64,000 nucleotides of DNA from an uncultured Anaerobutyricum sp. (GTDB lineage Bacteria; Bacillota; Clostridia; Lachnospirales; Lachnospiraceae): assembly GCF_934307085.1 (NCBI RefSeq), contig NZ_CAKRCF010000009.1:17330-81329 (forward strand), written 5' to 3'. Below the pieces are notes generated by a model. That model saw only the letters and a program-made list of their open reading frames with translations, searched no databases and was not told the DNA's origin. How positions within the stretch are numbered: the stretch's first letter is position 1; every line of letters starts with the position of its first letter. The translations under genes were made by a program, and so were the position numbers. Shown one piece after another: positions 1 through 9,169 of this stretch.

Positions 1-1503
1 GCGGCTACTACAAAGAAGAATGCAACGAAAAAAGGCAAAAAAGGAACTATTGACTTAAAAGACGGAACTTACAAGGGTTCTGCCAATGGATATGGTGGCA
101 AAGTGACAGTAAATGTTACAGTAAGTAAAAAGACGATGACTGCAATTGATATTGTCAGTGCACCAGGAGAAACCGATTCGTTTTTCAGTCGTGCAAAAGG
201 TGTAATTGATGAAATGCTCACTGCACAGAGTACAGATGTAGATGTTGTATCAGGAGCAACCTATAGTTCAAATGGAATTATTGGAGCAGTAAAAAATGCA
301 CTCTATGGAACAGAGTCAACAAATGCAACGGCAGCTTCTGCAAACAGCAATGCAGGTGGTTCTGCACCAAGTGTTTCTAAAGTAAAGGAATCTGGTAACT
401 GGAAGGATGGAACATACACAGGATCTGGTAAAGGATTCGGAGGTAACATTTCTGTTAAAGTAACAATAAAGGATGGAAAAATCAGCAGTATTAATGTGAC
501 AAGTGCGTCAGGAGAAACGGCTTCCTATTTTAGTAAGGCAAAAGGAATTATTTCAAAGATGATTAGTAAGCAGACTACAAATGTAGATGTGGCATCCGGG
601 GCAACCTATAGTTCAAATGGAATTATTAAGGCAGTGAGAAATGCCCTTTCTAAAGCCGGGGGAAAAACAAGTACTAAAAAGACATCAAAAAAGAAAAAAG
701 ATAGTAAATCTAATAATAAAAATAATACGACAGCTCCAAAAGAAGGATATGAAGATGGAACCTATACAGGAACTGCAGCATGTTCCGGAGAGCAGTTTAA
801 AGAATACAGTGTGACAGCAAATGTAACGATTAAAAATGGAAAAATTTCTGCTGTGGAGATTAGTTCTACAGCTAAAGGAACAAATCTGAAACAGTTTATG
901 AGCAGAGAAGAAATTAAAAATCTGCCATCTCTTATTATTTCTAAAAATGGAACAAGTGGGGTAGATGTTGTCAGTGGGGCAACTTATAGTTCAAATGCTA
1001 TTTTTAATGCAGTGAATAATGCTTTAGCAAAGGCAAAGAAGGGAAGCTCCTCCACAAAAAAGGAAGAAACAACAACAGCGAAGAAAGAGGAGACAACTAC
1101 AGAGAAAAAGGAAGAAACTACGACAGAAAAGAAGGAGGAAACAACCACGGAGAAAAAAGAGGATACTACAACAGAGGCAGATCCTGATGATGGCGAAGTA
1201 TATAAAAATGGAACGTATAAAGTAAGCGTAACTTGTGAGCCGGATGAGGATGAAGATTTTGATGCTTATACTATCTCTATGGAGGTTACTATTAAGAAAG
1301 ATAAGATTACAGATATATCTAATATTACAGCAAATACAAATTCATCAAATAAGGCATATACAAATACTGCTAAAAAAGGAATGGTTTCTAAGATTACAGC
1401 AAAAGGAACTGCTGATGGAGTAGATACCGTTTCAGGAGCAACCTGTTCTTCAAAAGCAATTAAAGAAGGATGTCAGAAAGCATTTGATGCGGCGAGAAAG
1501 TAG
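1..1503 (+). CDS. Multi-domain FMN-binding (flavinylated) surface protein, 5' end outside window
   Basis: The reading frame is open from the first base of the window, and the first visible domain is already under way, so the true start lies upstream; a GTG at 103 falls inside that domain and is not a credible start. Four FMN-binding domains follow in series. Each opens with a D/N-G-T-Y motif and closes with the flavinylation motif: three read SGATYSS and the last SGATCSS. The Thr of SGAT is the residue to which ApbE attaches FMN in this family. Domains are joined by Lys/Ser/Thr-rich linkers, and the third linker is a repetitive TTEKKEE tract. Covalent flavins in series suggest an extracytosolic electron carrier, an inference. 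The next two genes (membrane FMN protein, polyferredoxin) and the apbE gene at 26.4 kb fit that role. No signal peptide can be judged because the N-terminus is missing. Confidence 0.85.
   Translation, partial: AATTKKNATKKGKKGTIDLKDGTYKGSANGYGGKVTVNVTVSKKTMTAIDIVSAPGETDSFFSRAKGVIDEMLTAQSTDVDVVSGATYSSNGIIGAVKNALYGTESTNATAASANSNAGGSAPSVSKVKESGNWKDGTYTGSGKGFGGNISVKVTIKDGKISSINVTSASGETASYFSKAKGIISKMISKQTTNVDVASGATYSSNGIIKAVRNALSKAGGKTSTKKTSKKKKDSKSNNKNNTTAPKEGYEDGTYTGTAACSGEQFKEYSVTANVTIKNGKISAVEISSTAKGTNLKQFMSREEIKNLPSLIISKNGTSGVDVVSGATYSSNAIFNAVNNALAKAKKGSSSTKKEETTTAKKEETTTEKKEETTTEKKEETTTEKKEDTTTEADPDDGEVYKNGTYKVSVTCEPDEDEDFDAYTISMEVTIKKDKITDISNITANTNSSNKAYTNTAKKGMVSKITAKGTADGVDTVSGATCSSKAIKEGCQKAFDAARK
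1057..1180 (+). repeat. In-frame repeat encoding TTEKKEE-type linker
   Basis: Tandem near-identical 21-24 bp units encode a charged Thr/Glu/Lys linker (KKEETTTE and variants, about five units) between the third and fourth FMN domains of the surface protein. It reads as a flexible spacer. Unit number may vary by slippage. Confidence 0.75.
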
Positions 1504-1653
1504 TATGATAGATTTCCATCTATGAAAAATGTAAGATGTTTTTATGAAAATCTACAATGTGATTTGTGAAAACTATAAAAATGAATATGAAAAAAGCTTT
1601 GTAAAAAATAATATTGATAAATTTAGATAAAATAATTTTAGAAGGGAAAACGA

Positions 1654-2145
1654 ATGAAATATAAAAACTTTTTAATCCGTTTATTTGACCTCATTCTTGT
1701 TCTGGGACTTTTAGCAGGTTATCAGGCGGTAATTTATAGTCGGGATAAGGAAGCACAGATTATAGAATTAGAAAGTCAGGTAAATCAGCTTCAGGGAGAA
1801 AAAAAAGAAATTCTTGAAGCAGCAAAAAGTTCTGGAAAGTTTGGAACGGACGGTAATTCTACAGGAACAGGTGGGGCTTATAAAGATGGAACCTATACAG
1901 GAAGCGCACAGGGATTTGGCGGAGAAATTAAGGTGAAAGTGACCGTATCAGGGCAGAAAATCAGTGCGATTGATATTACAGAAGCCAGTGGGGAAGATGA
2001 AGCATATTTGTCAATGGCAAAAGATATTATTAACACGATGGTTGATCAACAAACCGTCGATGTAGATACCGTAAGTGGGGCAACCTACTCTTCCACAGGA
2101 ATAAAGAATGCAGTAACGCAAGCATTAGAAGGAGCAGCGCAGTAA
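1654..2145 (+). CDS. Membrane-anchored FMN-binding domain protein
   Basis: A 163-residue protein with an N-terminal membrane segment at about residues 8-28, a short coiled-coil stretch (about 30-58) and one FMN-binding domain. The domain runs from DGTYTGSAQGFGG at about 78 to the flavinylation motif DTVSGATYSS, where Thr144 is the predicted FMN attachment site. The family resembles the RnfG/NqrC-type FMN domain fold; ApbE would load the flavin outside the membrane. The start ATG follows an AGAAGGG ribosome site. The stop overlaps the start of the polyferredoxin gene by one base (TAATG), so the two are translationally coupled and probably form one electron-transfer unit with the larger FMN protein upstream. 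Confidence 0.85.
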   Translation: MKYKNFLIRLFDLILVLGLLAGYQAVIYSRDKEAQIIELESQVNQLQGEKKEILEAAKSSGKFGTDGNSTGTGGAYKDGTYTGSAQGFGGEIKVKVTVSGQKISAIDITEASGEDEAYLSMAKDIINTMVDQQTVDVDTVSGATYSSTGIKNAVTQALEGAAQ

Positions 2146-2984
2146 TGAACAAAAAGAAAAAAATATCAGTAGAGACAATCATAGAAGTGGTTATCCGGTC
2201 AGTATTCTTTATTATTTATCCAGCACTGTTTTCTACTGCATTTACCGGGATTAAATTAATCGTAGAGCAGATTACACAACGGGCAAGTCTGCCATGGAAC
2301 TCCTTTGTACAGACGCTTATTGTATTACTTATCTTTACAATCGTATTTGGACGATTTTTCTGCGGATTTGTCTGTGCCTTTGGAACATGGGGAGATTTTG
2401 TTTATTTTATCTCCTCAATGATACGTAAAAAGATGAAAAAGAAACCATTCAAATGTTTTTCAAAAGCAGGGAATATACTTCGTTATTTAAAATATGTTGT
2501 ACTGCTTGTTGTACTTATTCTTTGTGCAAAAGGATATAGCAGTGCGATTGCAGTACATAGCCCATTCAGTGCATTTTCTCGTTTTCATCAGTTGAAAATG
2601 GCAGACAGCCTTATTGGAACAGGACTTTTCTTATTAATTACAGTAGGAATGGCATTAGAACCAAGATTCTTCTGTCGTTTCTTATGCCCAATGGGAGCCG
2701 TCTTTTCTCTGATGCCTGTTTTACCATTTTCTGTAATTAAACGAAACAGAGAAAACTGTATCCCGAAATGTAAAGCCTGCCAGATGGTATGTCCGGCAAA
2801 TCTTGAAATACCATCAGACAAAGAAGGAGATAATGCTACATCTGGTGAGTGTTTCTCTTGCGGCAAATGTATGAGGAAATGCCCGAAACAAAATACACAT
2901 AATGGACTTCCAGGAAAGTTGTGGCTGCCGATGATTGTGGTGAAAGCTGTGGTGTTGTTTGCGATATTTATGGTGTTGTATTAA
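2145..2984 (+). CDS. Membrane polyferredoxin (4Fe-4S binding, NapH/RnfX-like)
   Basis: This 279-residue protein has about five hydrophobic segments. Two cysteine motifs lie at membrane boundaries (FFCGFVCAFG near residue 70 and RFFCRFLCPMG near residue 180), as in NapH/NosR/YccM-type proteins. A soluble domain follows with two ferredoxin clusters (CIPKCKACQMVCP and CFSCGKCMRKCP), and the protein ends in a hydrophobic segment. It probably passes electrons from a quinone or soluble donor across the membrane to the flavinylated partner encoded immediately upstream. The donor cannot be named from sequence. Coupling by a one-base stop/start overlap supports joint function. Confidence 0.85.
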   Translation: MNKKKKISVETIIEVVIRSVFFIIYPALFSTAFTGIKLIVEQITQRASLPWNSFVQTLIVLLIFTIVFGRFFCGFVCAFGTWGDFVYFISSMIRKKMKKKPFKCFSKAGNILRYLKYVVLLVVLILCAKGYSSAIAVHSPFSAFSRFHQLKMADSLIGTGLFLLITVGMALEPRFFCRFLCPMGAVFSLMPVLPFSVIKRNRENCIPKCKACQMVCPANLEIPSDKEGDNATSGECFSCGKCMRKCPKQNTHNGLPGKLWLPMIVVKAVVLFAIFMVLY

Positions 2985-3310
2985 GGATGTTTTCTCTGCC
3001 TGGGTTCTGACTTTGATAAACACTTGGAATATTGCAATTGTAAACAGAAGTTTCTACTTGCTCTGCAGACAATCACGACAGCTTTAGAGAGAATGGATTC
3101 GATGCTAAAGTGAAGATGTCAGACAGCTGTTTGAAATATAGTGCCCGAAGATATGGTTTTTATCTTTGGATTGTTACTCAAATTACTATATCAAAATATC
3201 TTTTTCGATGTTATAATAAACCGTAATTTGTGTATCATTTGTCTTTAATAAAATCAAGTGTAAAAGATTTCGAGAGTATTTGCAGGCTGATTTTTAGTTA
3301 TTGCCAAAGA
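2985..3310. other. Intergenic stretch without a recognisable gene
   Basis: About 325 bases between the polyferredoxin gene and hairpin element at 3311. AT-rich with no ORF carrying a ribosome site and no clear terminator. No function assigned. Confidence 0.6.
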
Positions 3311-3433
3311 CAGAACCTCTGAGCAGCTAATTATATAAAATGCGCTTTAGAGCAAGCTCTTAATGCGGTCGAGCATTAAGAGTGCAGTGATACGAAGCAT
3401 TTTTATATAATTAGCTGCTCAGAGGTTCGTCTG
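3311..3433 (+). repeat. Dispersed hairpin element, copy 1
   Basis: Left arm begins CAGAACCTCTGAGCAGC and the right arm ends GCTCAGAGGTTCGTCTG. The arms pair over about 29 bp with a one-base indel. The core (TTTAGAGCAAGCTC ... GAGCATTAAGAG) forms a second internal stem and closely matches the copy at 10041. It could act as a terminator between two + strand operons. The asymmetric ends (CAGAA against CAGACGAA) recur in several other copies. Confidence 0.8.
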
Positions 3434-3479
3434 TAGCCAACAAAATTCAGTCACATTACTTCAGGAAAGGAGCCATTTT

Positions 3480-4427
3480 GTGAATAAAGCAAATTTAATC
3501 ATAGAGGAAATCAACAAAGTAATCATTGGTAAGGAAAAAGTCATCCGCAAAGTCTGGATGACTATCCTCTCCGGTGGACATATTCTCTTAGAGGATGTGC
3601 CGGGGGTAGGAAAAACAACGATGGCACTCGCTTTTTCGAAAGCACTGGGACTTTCTTACCGAAGAATCCAGTTCACTCCAGATGTTATGCCGTCGGATGT
3701 AGTCGGTTTTTACTATTATAATAAGGAAAGCGGAAAGTTTGAGTATCGTCAGGGAGCGGTTATGACAAATCTTCTTCTGGCAGATGAGATTAACCGCACA
3801 TCAAGTCGTACACAGTCCGCTCTTTTAGAAGTTATGGAAGAGGGACAGGTAACAGTAGACGGAGTAACAAGAACTGTGCCAGAGCCATTTTTTGTTATTG
3901 CAACGCAGAATCCGGTTGGCTCTTCAGGTACGCAGATGCTCCCAGAGTCACAGGTGGATCGTTTTATGGTTCTGTTATCTATGGGTTATCCGTCCATCCG
4001 TGAGGAAATGATTCTGATGAGTGAGAGAAAAGTGAGCGACCCACTTGATGATGTGCACGAAGTTATTTCAAAAGAAGAACTTCTCACTATGCAGAATGCA
4101 GTAAATGAAATCAAAGTTTCTCCGCTGATTTATCAGTATATTGCAATGCTTTCCGATGCAACGAGAAGACACGATATGATTCAACTTGGCGTAAGTCCAC
4201 GAGGTTCTCTTGCGTTATGTCGTATGGCGAAGGCGAGTGCATTTTTAGCAGGAAGAGATTATGTTGTGCCGGAAGATGTGCAGGATGTGGTAAAAGATGT
4301 GTTCCGACATCGTCTGATTTTAAAGTCAAGAGCGAGACTGTCAAATAAGGATACAGAGAAGATTATCGATGAGATTTGTGCGACAGTTCGAGTGCCAGAC
4401 CGCAGGGGGGCAGGAGAAAGAAGATGA
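3480..4427 (+). CDS. MoxR-family AAA+ ATPase
   Basis: A 315-residue AAA_3/MoxR ATPase. Walker A (GVGKTT) lies at residues 42-47, Walker B (LLADEIN) at about 99-105, followed by a sensor-1-type ATQNP segment and a C-terminal lid. MoxR proteins act as chaperones, commonly encoded with a DUF58 protein and a transglutaminase-like membrane protein, exactly the order seen here. Translation starts at GTG, with GGAAAGGAG six to seven bases upstream. The stop overlaps the DUF58 start as ATGA. Substrate unknown. Confidence 0.9.
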   Translation: MNKANLIIEEINKVIIGKEKVIRKVWMTILSGGHILLEDVPGVGKTTMALAFSKALGLSYRRIQFTPDVMPSDVVGFYYYNKESGKFEYRQGAVMTNLLLADEINRTSSRTQSALLEVMEEGQVTVDGVTRTVPEPFFVIATQNPVGSSGTQMLPESQVDRFMVLLSMGYPSIREEMILMSERKVSDPLDDVHEVISKEELLTMQNAVNEIKVSPLIYQYIAMLSDATRRHDMIQLGVSPRGSLALCRMAKASAFLAGRDYVVPEDVQDVVKDVFRHRLILKSRARLSNKDTEKIIDEICATVRVPDRRGAGERR

Positions 4428-5614
4428 GCCAGAAAAGATTGTGGCTAAATCGGATTATCGGAGCCTGCTGTCTGCTTTTGTGGATAGCACTGGTTATTTT
4501 CCTTTCTGGCACAGCAGGAAAAATTGCTGGAATTACGTTAGTATTTATGTTAATTATTGCAATTATTTATGATTATAATTTGCCATCAGAAGTTTCAGTA
4601 CATTTGATTATTCCCGCTTACGGTGAAAAGGAAGAAAGACTTACTGGAAATATTTACATACATAATGCAAGTTGGTTGCCGATGTTATCAGGCAAAGTTT
4701 TTCTTCGTGTGAAAAAGACGATTACTGGGGAAACAGAAGAATTTTCCATGGAGATAAAGGCAGGAGCTCGAAAAGATGGAAAGGCAGTTTTTTTTGTTGA
4801 TGCCGATTATATGGGTTTTTTAGAAATATCCGTGTTACGGATAGAAATTTATAGTTTTTTCGGATGTATGAAAAAGATAACACGAGGCGGTCTCGTAAAA
4901 GAAGTGATGATTTTACCTCGAACGACAGAACTGCATTTTCCAGTAGAAAACAGTGGGATTGCCAGCTCTTTTTTTGATGAGGCAGAAGGAGGACGAAAAG
5001 GAAATGGGCCAGGAGAGTATTTTGGCATTCGTCCATATGTAGATGGAGATTCCATGAAGCAGATTCACTGGAAATTAACCGGAAAGACTGACGAATACAT
5101 GGTAAAAGAAATCGAAGTCCCAATGATGCGAATGCCTCTTGTTTTTCTGGAAACAAGGGTGGAAAAAATAGATGCAGGAATGATAGATGGATTGTTGGAA
5201 GCATTTTTTTCTATTTCTCAGTATATGGCACAGGAAGGACAGAAACACTGCCTTTGCTGGTATGATAAACAAAATAGTGAGTGGAATTTTTATACTGTAG
5301 AAAATGCAGTGCAGTTGGAAGAAGTTTACGGATTGGTATTTCATAGTGCATTTTTTGCAAAAAAAAGTCCGACCCTGTTTTCTTTAGAAGATGAGAGAAA
5401 AGAAATGTTCTCGGAGCTATTGTATATTACGGATTACTGGGATGAAAAAGTAACAAGGCTTGCTGAGTGGAATATGACACTTTTGTTAGAGCGTAAGGAA
5501 GTAAGAAAGTCGGAAGGAGAACAGGTTGTGCCATATCTTTTTTCACCGGAAACATTAGGCGAAGATGTGGACAGGATTTTGACGGGATATCGAGGTGAAC
5601 GTTATGGAAACTAA
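4424..5614 (+). CDS. DUF58 domain protein
   Basis: This 396-residue protein has two N-terminal membrane segments (about 10-50) and the DUF58 motif at about residues 190-225 (GEYFGIRPYVDGDSMKQIHW, then K). DUF58 proteins have a von Willebrand A-like region and partner MoxR ATPases. I place the start at the ATG overlapping the moxR stop, preceded by CAGGAG. An upstream in-frame GTG would run into the moxR coding end without a ribosome site. Role inferred only from operon context: envelope or maturation function. Confidence 0.85.
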   Translation: MSQKRLWLNRIIGACCLLLWIALVIFLSGTAGKIAGITLVFMLIIAIIYDYNLPSEVSVHLIIPAYGEKEERLTGNIYIHNASWLPMLSGKVFLRVKKTITGETEEFSMEIKAGARKDGKAVFFVDADYMGFLEISVLRIEIYSFFGCMKKITRGGLVKEVMILPRTTELHFPVENSGIASSFFDEAEGGRKGNGPGEYFGIRPYVDGDSMKQIHWKLTGKTDEYMVKEIEVPMMRMPLVFLETRVEKIDAGMIDGLLEAFFSISQYMAQEGQKHCLCWYDKQNSEWNFYTVENAVQLEEVYGLVFHSAFFAKKSPTLFSLEDERKEMFSELLYITDYWDEKVTRLAEWNMTLLLERKEVRKSEGEQVVPYLFSPETLGEDVDRILTGYRGERYGN

Positions 5615-8027
5615 AAATTCATTTCATATTACGAGGAAAAATCAGCAAGGTGAAGATTCTAGCTCAGAAGTAATGCGCTCCGGCTATATCTGGCTTGCAG
5701 CATTGCTTTGTTTTATCTGGTATGCGGCCGGGACTTTTCAGATGTATACAGCAGCAGTTACTTTATTTATTGGTGCAGCTGTTTTTATTACCTTGTATTT
5801 ATGTGCTGTTCATGCTGGAAAAGGATTTCGCATTCTGATTCAGATTTTATATTTTGTGAGTCCATTTTTGATTCTTTCCGTAGGAAATATAAAAAAAGTG
5901 ATGCTGATTTTCGTAAGAAAAGTTGCGGATTATCTTGCTGATTATGGTCAAAGTAAAGACATATTTCACCGGATTCTTCAAAATAAAGCGGTAGATATGC
6001 AAACAGGAAATGTGGAATTTTTGCCATTTGTAGTGGGAGCGTTGGGGATAATTTTATGGTTTATCCTTCTTATGGCTCTTCTTTGGAGAATGCATTCGTG
6101 TCTTCTGTTTTTTGTAGCGGCAATATTCTTTTGTTTTCCGTTTTTTGTGTGGGGAGTGCGGCCGGAACTTTTTTCTGTATTGAGCTTTCTTCTTTTCTGC
6201 TTCTTTTTCTTTTCCCCATCTTTTTGGGGAGGAGTACTTGGAACAGCAATTTTAATTGTGCTGCTGGCAGGTGGCAGCATTTTAGGGATGACTAATACAG
6301 ATAAAATGTCAACGACACAGAAAAAATGGAATAAAGAGCGCTATCAGGAAAATGCATTGGTTCTTCCAGAAGGCAAGTTAAGTAAAGCGAAAACTGCGAA
6401 ACGTTCAGATAAAGTGGCACTTGAAGTCACGCTTCACAAGAAAAATAGTTATTATTTAAAAGGATTTGTCGGAACAACTTATGAAAATAATTCGTGGAAG
6501 GCAAGTAGCGATGACTGGAATGTTTTCGGAACAGACAGCAGTATGCTTTCTGCTTCCGGGCAGGAGGCCTATTCGTCTCTATTATGGCTTCATAATAAGG
6601 AGTTTTATGGAAATACATCAATGTATCATTTTGTGCGGCAAAAGAAACTGGCGGATGGGAAGACAGACCCATCTCTTTACATTTTGTCTGTAAAAAATAT
6701 AGGTGCAAACAGAAAGTATCTCTATCTTCCTTATGAATGTGCGGTTTCTCCAATTGATTATGAAAATGACAGGATAGCCGCAGTAAATAAAACTGAGAAT
6801 ATATTTGCTTCTGGAATTTATGGAGCAGGCGAGTATTCTTTTAAAACAATGGAGACAATGGCAGGTAAGTTGAAAGCGTCTACGATAATAGCAGATGGAA
6901 ATAGTAATGTTTCTTCGCAGAAAATGACAAAAAGTTATAGGGAGTATGTCAACTCTACCTGCTTATTTTTAAATAAAGAAACAAAAACATTAATTTCTTC
7001 TGCAACAAAAGGAAACCTTCAGGAAAATCTGTCTGTACTGGCAATCATAAACCGTGTTAAAAATTTTATGAAATCTTCGATTACCTATACGGAGAATCCA
7101 GGAAAGATTCCAGATGGAGAAGACTTTGCCAAATGGTTTTTCGAAGATAAAAAAAGCGGTTACGATGTTCAGTATGCAGCGGCGGCAGTTATGATATTTC
7201 GTTATTACGGAATCCCATCTCGATATGTAGAAGGCTATCTGCTCACTCCAGAAACTGTAAATAATGCCGGAGCTTCTGAACAGGTAACTGTATCACAAAA
7301 ATATGCCCACGCCTGGCCAGAAATCTATCTCGATGGAATGGGCTGGATTCCTGTAGAAGTAACTCCTAAATACGAAAATATCATGGGAACACCATACTAT
7401 CAGACGCAGGAAACTGCAGTCAGCAACTCTGATCCAACTGATAAATCTTTAAAAGACAAGGAAAATAAAAAAGATACAATAGAAAAGAACCAGGAAAAAC
7501 AGAAACAATCAAAACAAAAACAAGAACAGGCTCAGAATCAGAAAACACAGCAACAAGAACAGACAATAGAAAAACAAAATGTACAAAGTCTAGAACAACG
7601 CAAGCAGGATACTTCAAAAGAAAGCGGGCAGAGACAAGGAAATACTGTACGAAAAGTGGCCGGAATGTTTCTAATTCTACTTTTCATTCTCTTAATCTCA
7701 CTCTTTGCATTTAGAAAACACCTGAAAAAAATATACTGGAATTATAAAACAGACAAACTCCTAAACCAGCAAAAATACAGTCAGGCAGTCACGCTTTGGT
7801 ATGATATCCTATGCAGGAAAGTATATGGCAAAGGAAAAATAAAAGATAATCGTGTCCGAACCTTTGAAAAAAGATTACGCATAGCTGACAATGAGGTAGA
7901 TATTAAAAAATTACATCTTTGCATCACAATAAGACAAAAAGCAGTCTACGCCCCAGAACAAATCACAAAAAAAGAAGCCAGAGCGGCAATACATTTTTTG
8001 AAAAATGAGGTGGAGAAGCTGCGGTAG
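5604..8027 (+). CDS. Transglutaminase-like membrane protein with substituted catalytic Cys
   Basis: An 807-residue protein of TgpA/YebA-like layout: about six N-terminal membrane helices (residues 25-230), a periplasmic-side transglutaminase-like domain, a Gln/Lys-rich linker (about 620-680), one more membrane helix, and a cytosolic DUF4129-like tail. In the core, the usual G-Y-C-x-x-Y/F-A motif reads SGYDVQYA, so Asp521 replaces the nucleophilic Cys. The His is kept (AHAWPE, His569) and the acidic third residue is Glu585 (PVEVTP). The GIPSRYVEGY segment is intact. Protease activity is therefore doubtful; a binding or scaffolding role is an inference. ATG chosen (AGGTGA upstream), overlapping the DUF58 gene by 11 bases. 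Confidence 0.85.
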   Translation: METKNSFHITRKNQQGEDSSSEVMRSGYIWLAALLCFIWYAAGTFQMYTAAVTLFIGAAVFITLYLCAVHAGKGFRILIQILYFVSPFLILSVGNIKKVMLIFVRKVADYLADYGQSKDIFHRILQNKAVDMQTGNVEFLPFVVGALGIILWFILLMALLWRMHSCLLFFVAAIFFCFPFFVWGVRPELFSVLSFLLFCFFFFSPSFWGGVLGTAILIVLLAGGSILGMTNTDKMSTTQKKWNKERYQENALVLPEGKLSKAKTAKRSDKVALEVTLHKKNSYYLKGFVGTTYENNSWKASSDDWNVFGTDSSMLSASGQEAYSSLLWLHNKEFYGNTSMYHFVRQKKLADGKTDPSLYILSVKNIGANRKYLYLPYECAVSPIDYENDRIAAVNKTENIFASGIYGAGEYSFKTMETMAGKLKASTIIADGNSNVSSQKMTKSYREYVNSTCLFLNKETKTLISSATKGNLQENLSVLAIINRVKNFMKSSITYTENPGKIPDGEDFAKWFFEDKKSGYDVQYAAAAVMIFRYYGIPSRYVEGYLLTPETVNNAGASEQVTVSQKYAHAWPEIYLDGMGWIPVEVTPKYENIMGTPYYQTQETAVSNSDPTDKSLKDKENKKDTIEKNQEKQKQSKQKQEQAQNQKTQQQEQTIEKQNVQSLEQRKQDTSKESGQRQGNTVRKVAGMFLILLFILLISLFAFRKHLKKIYWNYKTDKLLNQQKYSQAVTLWYDILCRKVYGKGKIKDNRVRTFEKRLRIADNEVDIKKLHLCITIRQKAVYAPEQITKKEARAAIHFLKNEVEKLR

Positions 8028-8038
8028 GGATAACAAGA

Positions 8039-8134
8039 CGGACGAAAATATCCAGAAAATCAATTACCAGCTACTTCACTTCTATAGTTGCGACTGAGGG
8101 GTATTGAGTAGAAGAGATGTCTGGATATTTTCTG
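8039..8134. repeat. Dispersed hairpin element, copy 2 (short form)
   Basis: Arms GACGAAAATATCCAGA and TCTGGATATTTTCTG pair, and the ends keep the family asymmetry (GGACGAAA against CAGAAA). An inner CTACTTC/GAGTAGAAG stem and a TATAGTTGCGACTGAG core segment resemble other copies. It sits just after the transglutaminase-like gene and may terminate that operon. Confidence 0.65.
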
Positions 8135-8292
8135 ACTTTGAACCTCTTAATGTGAACTTATGATAAATCTACCCCTATTCTTCGCCAATTTGTTCTAAGA
8201 ACTTAAGATTTTAGTTTCACTTCCCTTGACACAGAAACACCTAGCGATTAGAATATTTTCATAATCAGAATTAGAATAAGTGAGGAAAAAAT

Positions 8293-9156
8293 ATGTGGTT
8301 AGCAGATAACTGGAAAGAATACGAAGTCATAGATTGCAGCGAAGGTGAAAAATTGGAACGTTGGGGGAAATACACCCTTCTTCGTCCGGATCCTCAGGTA
8401 ATCTGGAATACAAAAAAAGAAGATAAACACTGGAAACATTTAAACGCACATTATCACAGAAGTAAAAAAGGCGGCGGAGAGTGGGAGTTTTTCGACCTTC
8501 CCAAACAGTGGGATATCCATTATCGCAGTCTTACCTTCCATTTAAAGCCATTTAGTTTTAAACATACAGGGCTTTTCCCAGAACAGGCAGTGAACTGGGA
8601 CTGGTTCTCTGATAAGATTAAAAAGGCAAACCGTCCAGTAAAAGTACTGAACTTATTTGCTTATACAGGTGGAGCAACTCTTGCAGCTGCCGCTGCTGGA
8701 GCCTCTGTTACACATGTAGATGCATCAAAGGGAATGGTTACCTGGGCAAAGGAAAATGCGGTTGCTTCTGGTCTTGGTGATGCACCAATCCGCTGGCTTG
8801 TAGATGACTGCGTGAAGTTTGTAGAGAGAGAGATTCGTCGTGGTAATCATTATGATGGAATTATTATGGATCCACCATCTTATGGTCGTGGACCAAAGGG
8901 AGAGATTTGGAAAATTGAGGAGAAGATTTATTCTCTTGTATGTCTTTGTGAGAAGCTTCTTTCTAAAGAACCATTGTTCTTCTTGATTAATTCTTACACA
9001 ACAGGATTACAGCCAGCCGTTCTTTCTTATATGTTAGGAACAGCAGTAGCGAAGAAACATGGTGGAAAGGTAAGTGCAGACGAAGTTGGACTTCCGGTAA
9101 GTGAGAGTGGACTTGTTCTTCCATGTGGTGCTTCCGGACGTTGGGAAAAGAAATAG
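8293..9156 (+). CDS. Class I SAM-dependent methyltransferase, RlmI/RlmK-like
   Basis: A 287-residue Rossmann methyltransferase. The SAM-binding motif is VLNLFAYTGGATLAAAAAGA (about residues 118-137), followed by HVDASKGMVTWAKENA and the catalytic-type DPPSYGRG motif (about 197-204). DPPSxGRG motifs and this arrangement match large-subunit rRNA cytosine methyltransferases such as RlmI/RlmK, but the N-terminal PUA domain of RlmI is absent and replaced by a short beta-rich segment. The actual substrate is unproven. ATG preceded by GTGAGGAAA. It lies 13 bases upstream of the Gx-type gene. Confidence 0.8.
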   Translation: MWLADNWKEYEVIDCSEGEKLERWGKYTLLRPDPQVIWNTKKEDKHWKHLNAHYHRSKKGGGEWEFFDLPKQWDIHYRSLTFHLKPFSFKHTGLFPEQAVNWDWFSDKIKKANRPVKVLNLFAYTGGATLAAAAAGASVTHVDASKGMVTWAKENAVASGLGDAPIRWLVDDCVKFVEREIRRGNHYDGIIMDPPSYGRGPKGEIWKIEEKIYSLVCLCEKLLSKEPLFFLINSYTTGLQPAVLSYMLGTAVAKKHGGKVSADEVGLPVSESGLVLPCGASGRWEKK

Positions 9157-9169
9157 CAGGTGACGGAAC

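Noticed and set aside
103..1503. GTG at 103 as start of the FMN-domain protein
   Set aside because: It lies inside the first FMN domain, whose DGTY motif is upstream in the same open frame; the gene continues beyond the window edge.
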